IMG/VR virus record: IMGVR_UViG_3300024433_001307 | Span: 1-64,000 of that record | Direction: 5' to 3' (one strand) | Length of the DNA stretch: 64,000 nucleotides | Origin: a virus | Shown here: piece by piece, positions 30,150-37,306 of the stretch | Layout of the letters: each line of letters opens with the position of its first letter | Position numbering within the stretch: the first letter of the stretch is position 1 | The notes under the pieces: model-generated | Told to the model about the DNA's origin: nothing | The model's database searches: none | The model's input: only the letters and a program-made list of their open reading frames with translations | Position numbers and translations under genes: made by a program

Positions 30150-30202
30150 CCGCTGGTCAGGAATCGAACCTAACTACCTAAACAACAGGTAACCATCAGC
30201 GG
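30150..30202 (-). ncRNA. tRNA-like structure lacking a D-arm, in an mRNA leader
   Basis: Read on the minus strand over 53 bases: CCGCTGA, 4-base linker, TACCT stem, 7-base loop GTTGTTT, AGGTA, one base, TTAGG stem, 7-base loop TTCGATT, CCTGA, CCAGCGG. That gives an acceptor-like stem with 6 of 7 pairs, a perfect 5-bp anticodon-like arm and a T-arm with a canonical loop (one G-T pair). A D-arm is missing, no CCA follows, and loop position 37 is T. It is therefore not an ordinary tRNA; a decayed tRNA or a tRNA-mimic leader is possible. Confidence 0.5.
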
Positions 30203-30485
30203 GAAGGAATTTTCTATAAAACCAGTGTATTGTAAAAGTCCATCTTACCTATGACCAGTGTAAGGAGTTAATCCGCTCCGCAGAGCACACCCCAATCAGT
30301 AAGACCCAATCACTTTACCTCAGTTTTTATTATGCTTTCACTACCGTCGCTACTCGCTTCGCCGCCACCCTTTGCAATTTTACAGCATACATGGTAAATT
30401 CACTCAGGAATTCTCCGGCATTTTTAGGACCTTTCTAAAGCCCTACATATTATTAACTTTTCAAGTCTAACTTTATACTACTAAA

Positions 30486-30513
30486 ATTATAACAACAGTT
30501 TCCTAATAGTCAA
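30486..30513 (-). promoter_or_regulatory. leftward sigma70-type promoter
   Basis: On the minus strand TTGACT (30513-30508), 16 bases, TATAAT (30491-30486). Eleven of twelve consensus bases match. It would start an RNA about 380 bases ahead of the first tiny gene, giving a long structured leader. Confidence 0.75.
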
Positions 30514-30572
30514 AAGGAAAAATTGGGGATTTTTGTGAAATTTTTGATTTTTTTAATATCCCTGTTTCTTAA

Positions 30573-30584
30573 CCCATAAATGGG
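30573..30584. promoter_or_regulatory. 12-bp perfect palindrome, candidate operator
   Basis: CCCATAAATGGG lies between the leftward promoter and the terminase genes. Short perfect palindromes in divergent control regions are often repressor sites, and a ribbon-helix-helix and an XRE regulator are encoded in the window. No direct evidence of binding is available. Confidence 0.35.
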
Positions 30585-30713
30585 CATTTTACCTGAAAAT
30601 AACCCAAAAAAATATGTGCATCTTACGTATAAATTGCCTTATATCTGTTTTCCGTAATTGCTTTCCAAGAATTGCCGTTACAATGTATATAAGAAAGCAA
30701 AAGGATTTGTGCT

Positions 30714-31436
30714 ATGAGCAAACGGACTATTTGGAATGATAGTTTCATTATTCGAGCTTACGAGCTAATCAAATCGGGGCTGACAGAAGCACAAGCGGCA
30801 AGAGCACTTGGAATAAGCAAACCAACCTTTCTTGATTGGGAACGAAAAAAGAAATCATTTAGGTCTGCCGTTCAATTAGGCAGGAATGCTTATAGAAATG
30901 GTAACGGTCAAGTCTTAAGTTTCCGAGATTATGTCTTCCAAAGATTGTCAGCAAACCTCAAAGAATTATGGAACAAGATAAACAAATTAGACGAAGCAGA
31001 TTCCGGAGTAGAAAAGATAGAAGCAATTCTCAGTGGGCAAGGAAAAGAAGTAAGACAGCATCTATTCATATATTCGTGGACAGCCAGTAATTTCTCAATC
31101 AGCCAAGCCTTGAGGAAAGTCAATATAAGCAGGTCTACGTTTGATTTGTGGAAGAATAAAGACCCGGATTTTGCTGCATTAGTAGATGAGATAGATTGGC
31201 ATAAAAAAAACTTCTTTGAGGACCATCTGTGCACATTGGTTGCAGGAGGAGATACCACAGCAACAGTTTTTGCAAATAGAACATATAATAGACAGAGAGG
31301 ATATAACGAGAAATTCGATGTGGAGGTTTCAGGAGGATTACAAAATACCGTAGTCAATGTAGAAGAAATGAATCTGCCAATCGATGTGAGAAAGGAGATA
31401 TTAAAATCCTTACGACTACAGCAGAAGACAGATTGA
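30714..31436 (+). CDS. terS: terminase small subunit
   Basis: 240 residues recognised by two helix-turn-helix units. One is TEAQAARALGISKPTFLDWERK at the N-terminus and the other SISQALRKVNISRSTFDLWK near residue 130, the DNA-recognition elements of TerS proteins. The C-terminal region (RQRGYNEKFDVEVSG) contains the short strand motif common before the TerL-binding tail. It selects phage DNA for packaging. It is the first gene of the rightward operon and overlaps the large subunit by 4 bases. Confidence 0.82.
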   Translation: MSKRTIWNDSFIIRAYELIKSGLTEAQAARALGISKPTFLDWERKKKSFRSAVQLGRNAYRNGNGQVLSFRDYVFQRLSANLKELWNKINKLDEADSGVEKIEAILSGQGKEVRQHLFIYSWTASNFSISQALRKVNISRSTFDLWKNKDPDFAALVDEIDWHKKNFFEDHLCTLVAGGDTTATVFANRTYNRQRGYNEKFDVEVSGGLQNTVVNVEEMNLPIDVRKEILKSLRLQQKTD

Positions 31437-32890
31437 ACGAAATATACTTTGATGAATACAATTTAGTGAAAAGTATCACTAAAGAGAGTTTCAGTGAATT
31501 CGTCAAAGAATTTTGGAGTACGATTATTACAGATACACTAATATGGAACTGGCATATGGGGTATATATGCAATGAACTCCAAAAGATAGCGGAAAGAGTG
31601 TTTAGAAGCGAACCAAAAGAATATGATTTGGTTATCAATATCAGTCCGGGCACGACGAAATCTACAATATGTTCCATTATGTTTCCTGCCTGGATATGGG
31701 TCAATATGCCAAGTGCAGAAGTTATAGGTGCATCCTACGCTCATCAAATTGCTATGGACCTAAGCAGGAAGAATAGAGACGTAGTGAGAAGCGATAAATA
31801 TCAACACTGTTTTGGTCGGGTTTGGAATGAAAAGAAAGAGGAGTTTAGACCATATATAAAGATGAGGGATGACCAAGCTGCCAAAACATATTTTATGAAT
31901 ACCAAAGGAGGTTCGAGATTTAGTGCTGGAGTGGGTGGAGCAATAACAGGTATGCACGGCCATTTCCTTATTGTAGATGACCCACTGAATCCTAACGAAG
32001 CGGTCTCAGAGGCAGAGCTTGCAAATGCCAATAGGTGGATGTCTGAGACTCTGCCAACAAGGAAGATATCGCATTTAGTAACGCCAACAATACTTATTAT
32101 GCAGAGATTGCACCAAGACGACCCTACTGCTAATATGCTCGCAAAGTCTAAGAGAATTAAGCATATCTGCTTACCCGCTGAGAGTACTGCGAATATTAAG
32201 CCCAAGAAACTTACGAGGTTCTATAAAGACGACTTGATGGACCCTAAGAGATTTCCACGTAAGGTTTTGGATGATAACAGAGTTCTTTTAGGTGAATATG
32301 GATATGCTGGTCAATTCCTACAACGTCCAGTACCATTAGGTGGAGGTATGTTCAAGACAGATAGAATCATAATTGATGAACCTCCCAAGAAATGGAAGAT
32401 GAGGATTAGATTTTGGGATAAGGCAGGAACAAAAGGAGGAGGTGCTTATTCTGTTGGTACATTAATGGGAAGGGACAGAGAGGATAGGTATTGGATATTG
32501 GATGTGGAAAGAGGCCAGTGGGATTCGTCGAGACGAGAAACAATTATTAAGAGCAATGCCATAATGGATGGTAAAGATATCATAATAGGATTAGAGCAGG
32601 AACCCGGTAGTGCAGGAAAAGAATCAGCAGAAAACACCGTCAAGAATTTAGCTGGATGGATAGTTAGGGTAGACAGGCCCACGGGAGATAAAGCTACTCG
32701 TGCTGACCCATTTAGTGTTCAGGTCAATAATGGAAATGTTTATATGGTAAAGGCTGATTGGAATCGGGACTATATAAATGAATTAAAATTCTTTCCGCTT
32801 TCCAAATATAAAGACCAAACAGATGCTTCAAGTGGAGCATTCAATATATTAGCTAAAGGAAAAAGGAAGGTTGGGTGTATAGAACTTTGA
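31433..32890 (+). CDS. terL: terminase large subunit
   Basis: Packaging motor and nuclease, 485 residues. The ATPase has NISPGTTKSTI (Walker A variant, about 66-76), FLIVDDPLNP (Walker B) and LIMQRLHQDDP (coupling motif). The RNase H-like nuclease half begins IRFWDKAGT with its first Asp and continues WILDVERGQWD and IIIGLEQEPGS. The frame opens with TTG at 31433 inside the terS stop (TTGA). The next in-frame ATG is about 40 codons in, so the TTG start is likely but not certain. Confidence 0.92.
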   Translation: MNEIYFDEYNLVKSITKESFSEFVKEFWSTIITDTLIWNWHMGYICNELQKIAERVFRSEPKEYDLVINISPGTTKSTICSIMFPAWIWVNMPSAEVIGASYAHQIAMDLSRKNRDVVRSDKYQHCFGRVWNEKKEEFRPYIKMRDDQAAKTYFMNTKGGSRFSAGVGGAITGMHGHFLIVDDPLNPNEAVSEAELANANRWMSETLPTRKISHLVTPTILIMQRLHQDDPTANMLAKSKRIKHICLPAESTANIKPKKLTRFYKDDLMDPKRFPRKVLDDNRVLLGEYGYAGQFLQRPVPLGGGMFKTDRIIIDEPPKKWKMRIRFWDKAGTKGGGAYSVGTLMGRDREDRYWILDVERGQWDSSRRETIIKSNAIMDGKDIIIGLEQEPGSAGKESAENTVKNLAGWIVRVDRPTGDKATRADPFSVQVNNGNVYMVKADWNRDYINELKFFPLSKYKDQTDASSGAFNILAKGKRKVGCIEL

Positions 32891-32904
32891 AAGGAGAGTT
32901 TATA

Positions 32905-33171
32905 ATGGATACCAAGAAAAGAATAGAGGTTGTTGGTCTTTACTTTTGGGATGGTTCCAAGTATATTTTGCGAAAGGACCATGAAGGTTGGAGACAATTA
33001 AAAATCAGGATGAGGGAGAGGAAACAAGTGGAGTTTAATGAGCTGCATTCTCAAGGTAAGATAAAACCTGAAACCATCATGGTTCGTATTGTTAATACCA
33101 CCATGACAGAAGAAGAATATAATGCAATTCCGCTGTCGTCTGAATTGGCAGAAATGCAGACAAAGGAATAA
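32905..33171 (+). CDS. small unknown protein (88 aa)
   Basis: 88 residues, charged, beginning MDTKKRIEVVGLYFWDG. Strand-rich first half, helical second half with MTEEEYNAIPLSSE. The ATG at 32905 has AAAGGAG seven bases upstream, and the longer frame from 32875 overlaps terL and has no RBS. It sits between terminase and portal; no family is recognised. Confidence 0.65.
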   Translation: MDTKKRIEVVGLYFWDGSKYILRKDHEGWRQLKIRMRERKQVEFNELHSQGKIKPETIMVRIVNTTMTEEEYNAIPLSSELAEMQTKE

Positions 33172-33186
33172 AAGAAAGGAGTGACT

Positions 33187-34668
33187 ATGGCAAAGGGAAC
33201 GAAGAAGCCACCAAAAGGGGTTAGGTCTAATATCAAAAAAGGTGTAGTAACAAAATTAAATAAACCTTTGTCTCCTAAAGAACAGGTCCGAACGTTAATG
33301 GTTGCTAACGCCTCTCTTATGCGGTCTGAGTTGATTCGCAAATTATTGAATCCAGGTAAAGATATCAACTTTGCCTGTGGTTATCCCGATTCTATAACTC
33401 AGAAAGAATATCAAATGCAGTTTGACAGAGAAGGTATAGCCAAGCGAGTTGTTGAAATACTACCTGTAGAATCGTGGGCTATGCCTCCGTCTATCTATGA
33501 AAACGAAGAAAGTGAGAAAACAGACTTTGAAAAGAAATGGGATGCTCTTGAGAAGGAGAGGAACATTCTACATTTCCTCCAACGTATAGATATCTTAAGT
33601 GGTATAGGCAGATATGGAGTATTGCTTTTGGGTTTGAACGACGGGAAGGAATTGATGGAGCCTGTTGAAGGCATTGATGAGAACACGGGTATAAGAACAG
33701 GTAATAAGGAACATGAGTTATTATATTTGAGGCCTTTCGATGAAGGTGTACTGGAAATTGAACATAAGGAAGAAAATGCAACCAGTCCGAGATACGGCTA
33801 TCCTACCATGTATACCATCAATTTTGAGAGTTCAACAAAGTCAACAAGCATCCAAACCAGAAAGATACATTGGACAAGGATTCTCCATGTTGCTGATAAT
33901 AAAACATCCTCTGAGATATTTGGTATACCAAGAATGAAACCTGTCTATAATAGATTGTTGGATATTAGGAAGATTGTAAGTGGTAGTGGGGAGATGTTTT
34001 GGAAAGGAGCCTTTCCAGGTTTCGCTTTTAAATTAGACCCTGATATGGCTGATGCTGAGATGGATACTGATGCAATCAAAAAACAGATATTAGATTATAC
34101 AAGCGGATTGCAAAGATGGTTGGCTATATCTGGGGTGACTGTAGAAGCTCTCAAGCCTCAAGTATCCGACCCCAAAGGTCATATAGAATGTCAGATAAGA
34201 TATATATCTCTGACTTTGGGTATACCTTACAGGATATTTATTGGAACGGAGGAGGCTAAATTGGCTTCCACTCAGGATGTTCAAACATTCAATAAGAGAT
34301 TAGGACAGAGGCAGGAAAATTACCTGACGCCACAGCTCGTTCGTCCGTTTGTTGATAGGTTGATATTATATGGCACATTACCAACAGTGGATGAATACTT
34401 TGTTGATTGGCCTGATTTGAATGCTCCATCGGATAAAGAACAGGCTGAAGTAAGTAAAGAAAAGACAGAGGCATTGGCTAAATACGTTGCTGGTGGTGTA
34501 GATACCTTAATACCTCCCAAGGAATTTCTAATGATGATAATGGATATGAGTGAGGAAGAGGCTGAAGTAATTATGAAGGCTGCGGAAGAATATTTAGCAG
34601 AAATGCCGGAAGAACCAGAACCCGAAGAACCCGAAGAACCCGAAGAACCAGAAGAAGATGAGGAATAA
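33187..34668 (+). CDS. portal protein (DUF1073-like)
   Basis: 493 residues that would form the dodecameric ring through which DNA enters the head. Family landmarks: FDREGIAKRVVEILPVESW, RIDILSGIGRYGVLLLGL, a YLRPFDEG strand, HWTRILHVADN, and LGIPYRIFIGTEEAKLASTQ with DVQTFNKRL. The C-terminus is an acidic repeat of EEPEEP units (residues about 475-493). The ATG at 33187 follows AAGGAG, and the GTG at 33181 overlaps that RBS. A small Cys protein gene follows. Confidence 0.88.
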   Translation: MAKGTKKPPKGVRSNIKKGVVTKLNKPLSPKEQVRTLMVANASLMRSELIRKLLNPGKDINFACGYPDSITQKEYQMQFDREGIAKRVVEILPVESWAMPPSIYENEESEKTDFEKKWDALEKERNILHFLQRIDILSGIGRYGVLLLGLNDGKELMEPVEGIDENTGIRTGNKEHELLYLRPFDEGVLEIEHKEENATSPRYGYPTMYTINFESSTKSTSIQTRKIHWTRILHVADNKTSSEIFGIPRMKPVYNRLLDIRKIVSGSGEMFWKGAFPGFAFKLDPDMADAEMDTDAIKKQILDYTSGLQRWLAISGVTVEALKPQVSDPKGHIECQIRYISLTLGIPYRIFIGTEEAKLASTQDVQTFNKRLGQRQENYLTPQLVRPFVDRLILYGTLPTVDEYFVDWPDLNAPSDKEQAEVSKEKTEALAKYVAGGVDTLIPPKEFLMMIMDMSEEEAEVIMKAAEEYLAEMPEEPEPEEPEEPEEPEEDEE

Positions 34669-34673
34669 AGGAA

Positions 34674-34796
34674 ATGGAACATGAATTATTACATTTGAAA
34701 CCCTGTGATTCCTGTAAGAAAAGATTAACCTGTCCGGATGATTATATTTGTCCTGAAATAGAAGAATGGATAAAAAAGGAAGAAGGAAAGGAGTAA
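34674..34796 (+). CDS. small zinc-ribbon-like protein (40 aa)
   Basis: 40 residues with four cysteines spaced CDSCKKRLTCPDDYIC, consistent with one zinc site, and an acidic helical end. Its ATG follows AAAGGA by three bases, and its stop lies at the RBS of the SpeD-like gene. It is a plausible tiny gene with unknown function. Confidence 0.55.
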   Translation: MEHELLHLKPCDSCKKRLTCPDDYICPEIEEWIKKEEGKE

Positions 34797-34798
34797 TT

Positions 34799-35302
34799 AT
34801 GGCATACGGAAAGGAACTGATTCTGGATTTGTATGGATGCGATATAAGTAAATTCAATCGTAATTCCATTGAGGATTGGTTGCGGGAACTTTGTAATTTG
34901 ATAGATATGGATCGGGAGGATTTGCATTTTTGGGATTATTATGACAACCCCAAAGAGAAGATAAAGGTTCCGCCTCACCTTGCTGGAACATCGGCTGTTC
35001 AATTTATCACCACTTCTGATATTGTTATACATACTTTGGATATGTTGGGAGAATGTTATATCAATATCTTTTCCTGTAAAGGTTTTGATGTAAAGGCAGC
35101 CGCCGAATTTACAATGCTCTGGTTTTCGGCAAAAAGATATGAAAGTACGATGATTGCAAGGGGAAGGGAATCAAAATGTGATAATGTGCCTAATTGTGAT
35201 TGTATGATTTGCGTTTCTCGAGGTGAATGTTCTGGTGGTCGGGCATTCTGTAATAGATTTGAAAAGAGTCCGGAATATGAGAAGGAGAAAAGAGATGCTT
35301 GA
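34799..35302 (+). CDS. SpeD-like pyruvoyl-dependent decarboxylase with Cys-rich tail
   Basis: 167 residues. The first 122 resemble S-adenosylmethionine decarboxylase: LDLYGCD, then S65, S73, H78 and C93, at the same spacing as the T. maritima residues S55, S63, H68 and C83 that I know for self-cleavage and catalysis. The cleavage-site Glu is T72 here, and the TWPE stretch after the His is TLDM. The enzyme may therefore be active with a different substrate; SpeD homologues acting on ornithine or arginine are known, including in phages. Residues 125-150 add six cysteines (CDCMIC and others), not part of SpeD. The ATG at 34799 has AAGGAG. Confidence 0.75.
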   Translation: MAYGKELILDLYGCDISKFNRNSIEDWLRELCNLIDMDREDLHFWDYYDNPKEKIKVPPHLAGTSAVQFITTSDIVIHTLDMLGECYINIFSCKGFDVKAAAEFTMLWFSAKRYESTMIARGRESKCDNVPNCDCMICVSRGECSGGRAFCNRFEKSPEYEKEKRDA

Positions 35303-35717
35303 TTATCTAATAATTTTATTGTCGGGTGCTTTTCTGAGAGCTAAATGGAGAAATGTGAAAGAGGAGTGGCCAGATGAATGGTATCAATATCGCCAGCAGA
35401 TTGTAGGAGTTATTATTCTACATATAGCCACTCTGTTTGCTTGGGGTTCTGCCTTCTATGAACCTTTGGTTTTGGCAAGTACGGGATTTCTTATTATTGT
35501 GGGTCTTTTCGATTTAGCCCTTTCCAGACAGAAATTGATTTCCATAAGCAAATGGACACAAAGACAATTCAAACCCAAGACCGATTTTGTCTTGTTGATA
35601 GTAGGTTTGTTAATTACCATTGCTTGCTTTTGGGGCAGACCGGTTACTGCTCATCAGCTTGTTCTGTTTGCTGTATTAGGAAGAATTCGTGGTCACTTGT
35701 TTTGGCATGGAGATTGA
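35295..35717 (+). CDS. integral membrane protein (140 aa)
   Basis: 140 residues with hydrophobic segments at about 1-14, 35-52, 55-75 and 100-118, so three to four membrane passes. WRNVKEEWPDEWYQYRQQ lies between the first two. It overlaps the SpeD-like gene by 8 bases and has GAAGGAG upstream of the ATG at 35295. Size and passes would fit a holin, but the place inside the head operon and the lack of an endolysin next to it do not support that strongly. Confidence 0.6.
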   Translation: MLDYLIILLSGAFLRAKWRNVKEEWPDEWYQYRQQIVGVIILHIATLFAWGSAFYEPLVLASTGFLIIVGLFDLALSRQKLISISKWTQRQFKPKTDFVLLIVGLLITIACFWGRPVTAHQLVLFAVLGRIRGHLFWHGD

Positions 35718-35759
35718 ATGTGTTTACTTTTAATAACCTATTAGAAAAGGAGTAGTAAA

Positions 35760-35909
35760 ATGGCTTATGGAGCGAAAAAAGGTGCAGGAAAAGGACGTGG
35801 TACGAGTGGTGGAGGACGTCGTAATAAGAACACCGGTGGGTGCTCAAAGGGTGGTCCGGGTGGTGGTAAAGGCGGTGGAAGAGGAAAAGGCACTGGTAGA
35901 AAGGGATAA
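35760..35909 (+). CDS. Gly/Lys/Arg-rich 49-aa protein
   Basis: 49 residues, about 40 percent glycine and 30 percent basic, with GGG and KGRG repeats and one cysteine. The RBS AAAAGGAG at good spacing supports translation. It is probably disordered and nucleic-acid binding. Position before the Mu-F-like head protein suggests a packaged or assembly-linked peptide. No homologue is recognised. Confidence 0.55.
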   Translation: MAYGAKKGAGKGRGTSGGGRRNKNTGGCSKGGPGGGKGGGRGKGTGRKG

Positions 35910-35911
35910 AA

Positions 35912-36913
35912 TTGCCTAACCATTTGAGAAAGGACCCGACCAGAACGACTTTACTTCGCAGGAAATTTATGGCTGATATGGGAAAGCGTTTTAGGAAAAT
36001 CTCTATAGCCATAAAAGAATTGATTGTAGATATGGATGCCTTGGGATTATCGACATCGGGTCCTTTTACCCTTCAAGCCAATGTTGAAAGACAAGCCTGG
36101 AGATTTATGACCGATGCCAAGAAGGTTGATGCCTATAAGAAATGGCTACAACAACAAATCAACGCCAATGTTTTAACCGTCCAAGGAGGGATAAGCGGTA
36201 AGCCATGGACGGCTACTTATATTGAACCAGCATACCAAAAAGGACATATTAGAGCATATACGGATTTGAGAGCAGCAGATTTAGCAAAGTCTCCGGACTT
36301 CTACGCAGGCAGTAGAGCAGAATTTATAAGGTCTGCATTTGACCAACCTATGGCTTTGAATAAAATGGAACTGTTGAGCACAAGAGCCTTTTCGGAATTG
36401 AAGGGTGTTACTGATGCCATGAGTCAACAAATGTCGAGGATATTAGCGACTGGATTGGCTCAAGGTATAGGGCCTATTGCTATAGCAAGGCAATTGCAAA
36501 AGAATGTATCAACCATGACGAGAACTCGTGCCAGAACGATAGCAAGGACAGAAATAATATATGCACATGCTGAAGGTCAATTAGATGCTTATGTAAGATT
36601 GGGAGTGAAGGAAGTAGGCATCATGGCAGAATGGAGTACCGCCGGTGATGATATTGTTTGTCCTTTGTGTGGTGAATTAGAAGGCGTTGTGATGACTGTA
36701 AAGGAAGCGAGAGGATTGATTCCAAGGCACCCTAATTGTAGGTGTACATATATTCCAGCAATTAAAGCAAGAAAGATGAAGGGACAGAAGAGAGGTAAAC
36801 AGGCTAAGAAAGCAATGAAGGAATCGATTAGGGCAGAAGGTCCTAAAAAGAAGAAGCGTTCCTTTAAGGATATTAAGAAGCGTTCTACATGGGCGGGAAA
36901 AGAATTGATATGA
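35912..36913 (+). CDS. Mu F-like minor head morphogenesis protein
   Basis: 333 residues. The start LRKDPTRTTLLRRKFMADM is common among SPP1 gp7/Mu F-type proteins. The conserved core is RTRARTIARTEIIYAHAEGQ, a helix pair, then WSTAGDDIVCPLCGEL and IPRHPNCRCTYIP, where cysteines and a histidine form the family's metal site. The C-terminal tail is lysine-rich. These proteins are minor capsid components that leave with DNA or assist head assembly. The TTG at 35912 with AAAGGGA upstream is the likely start. Confidence 0.85.
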   Translation: MPNHLRKDPTRTTLLRRKFMADMGKRFRKISIAIKELIVDMDALGLSTSGPFTLQANVERQAWRFMTDAKKVDAYKKWLQQQINANVLTVQGGISGKPWTATYIEPAYQKGHIRAYTDLRAADLAKSPDFYAGSRAEFIRSAFDQPMALNKMELLSTRAFSELKGVTDAMSQQMSRILATGLAQGIGPIAIARQLQKNVSTMTRTRARTIARTEIIYAHAEGQLDAYVRLGVKEVGIMAEWSTAGDDIVCPLCGELEGVVMTVKEARGLIPRHPNCRCTYIPAIKARKMKGQKRGKQAKKAMKESIRAEGPKKKKRSFKDIKKRSTWAGKELI

Positions 36914-37080
36914 ACAATGATGAATTACAACCTACTAGATGTACAAACCCGATGAGGACATTTAGGAAAGATGAATGCGGTCCTTTAGTTCGTCAAAAAT
37001 TCTTCGAAAGTCAAAGAGCTATTAAAATATCTGATTTTATGGAAAAGGTGGAAAAAGAAGAACCTCTTTTTGATGTATAG
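36910..37080 (+). CDS. small unknown protein (56 aa)
   Basis: 56 residues, polar, with two cysteines (PTRCTNPMRTF, DECGPLVRQ) and an acidic C-terminus. It begins in an ATGA overlap with the Mu F-like gene. A 226-base gap follows it. The function is not recognised. Confidence 0.5.
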   Translation: MNNDELQPTRCTNPMRTFRKDECGPLVRQKFFESQRAIKISDFMEKVEKEEPLFDV

Positions 37081-37306
37081 AGAAAAACCAGAAAAAACAA
37101 AATAATATCTTATATATAATGACCTTCCTAAAATCCTTTTCATAATAAGTAGTTACCAATTTTGTCAATATATACAAACCTACTATTGTTTCGTCTTAAT
37201 GTGGATAAACCCTTTGTAATAATGATTTTCCACATATAATAAGATTGTCGAGCAAAGAAGATGAGGTAATTGAAAGGAGAAAGGAATTGTGTAGGAAAGG
37301 ATAAAG
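37081..37306 (+). other. 226-base gap before the protease gene, candidate promoter
   Basis: A/T-rich gap without a gene. TTGTAA (37214-37219) and TATAAT (37235-37240) are 15 bases apart, a weak sigma70 fit. A GAAAGGAGAAAGGA purine block lies at about 37275-37290, ahead of the protease RBS. It would separate capsid genes from the packaging genes. Confidence 0.4.

Larger units (their letters stand above)
30203..30713. other. divergent intergenic region between early and late operons
   Basis: This 511-base gap separates the leftward and rightward operons. It holds a leftward promoter (30486-30513), a perfect CCCATAAATGGG palindrome (30573-30584), T-rich runs at 30525-30560, and a GC-rich block around 30270-30380 able to form small hairpins. 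A 20-codon frame (30392-30330, minus) exists but has no good RBS. I see no convincing rightward sigma70 promoter, so the late operon may depend on a phage-modified polymerase. Confidence 0.6.

Noticed and set aside
30150-30202. Annotation as a functional tRNA gene
   Set aside because: No D-arm, one acceptor mismatch, no encoded CCA and a non-purine at position 37. It is recorded as a tRNA-like element instead.
30330-30392. 20-codon gene on the minus strand in the divergent region
   Set aside because: No good RBS, very short, and it lies in a structured leader. It is mentioned in the intergenic entry only.
35295-35717. Holin
   Set aside because: Several membrane spans, but it is placed between a SpeD-like gene and head genes, and no endolysin is in the window.
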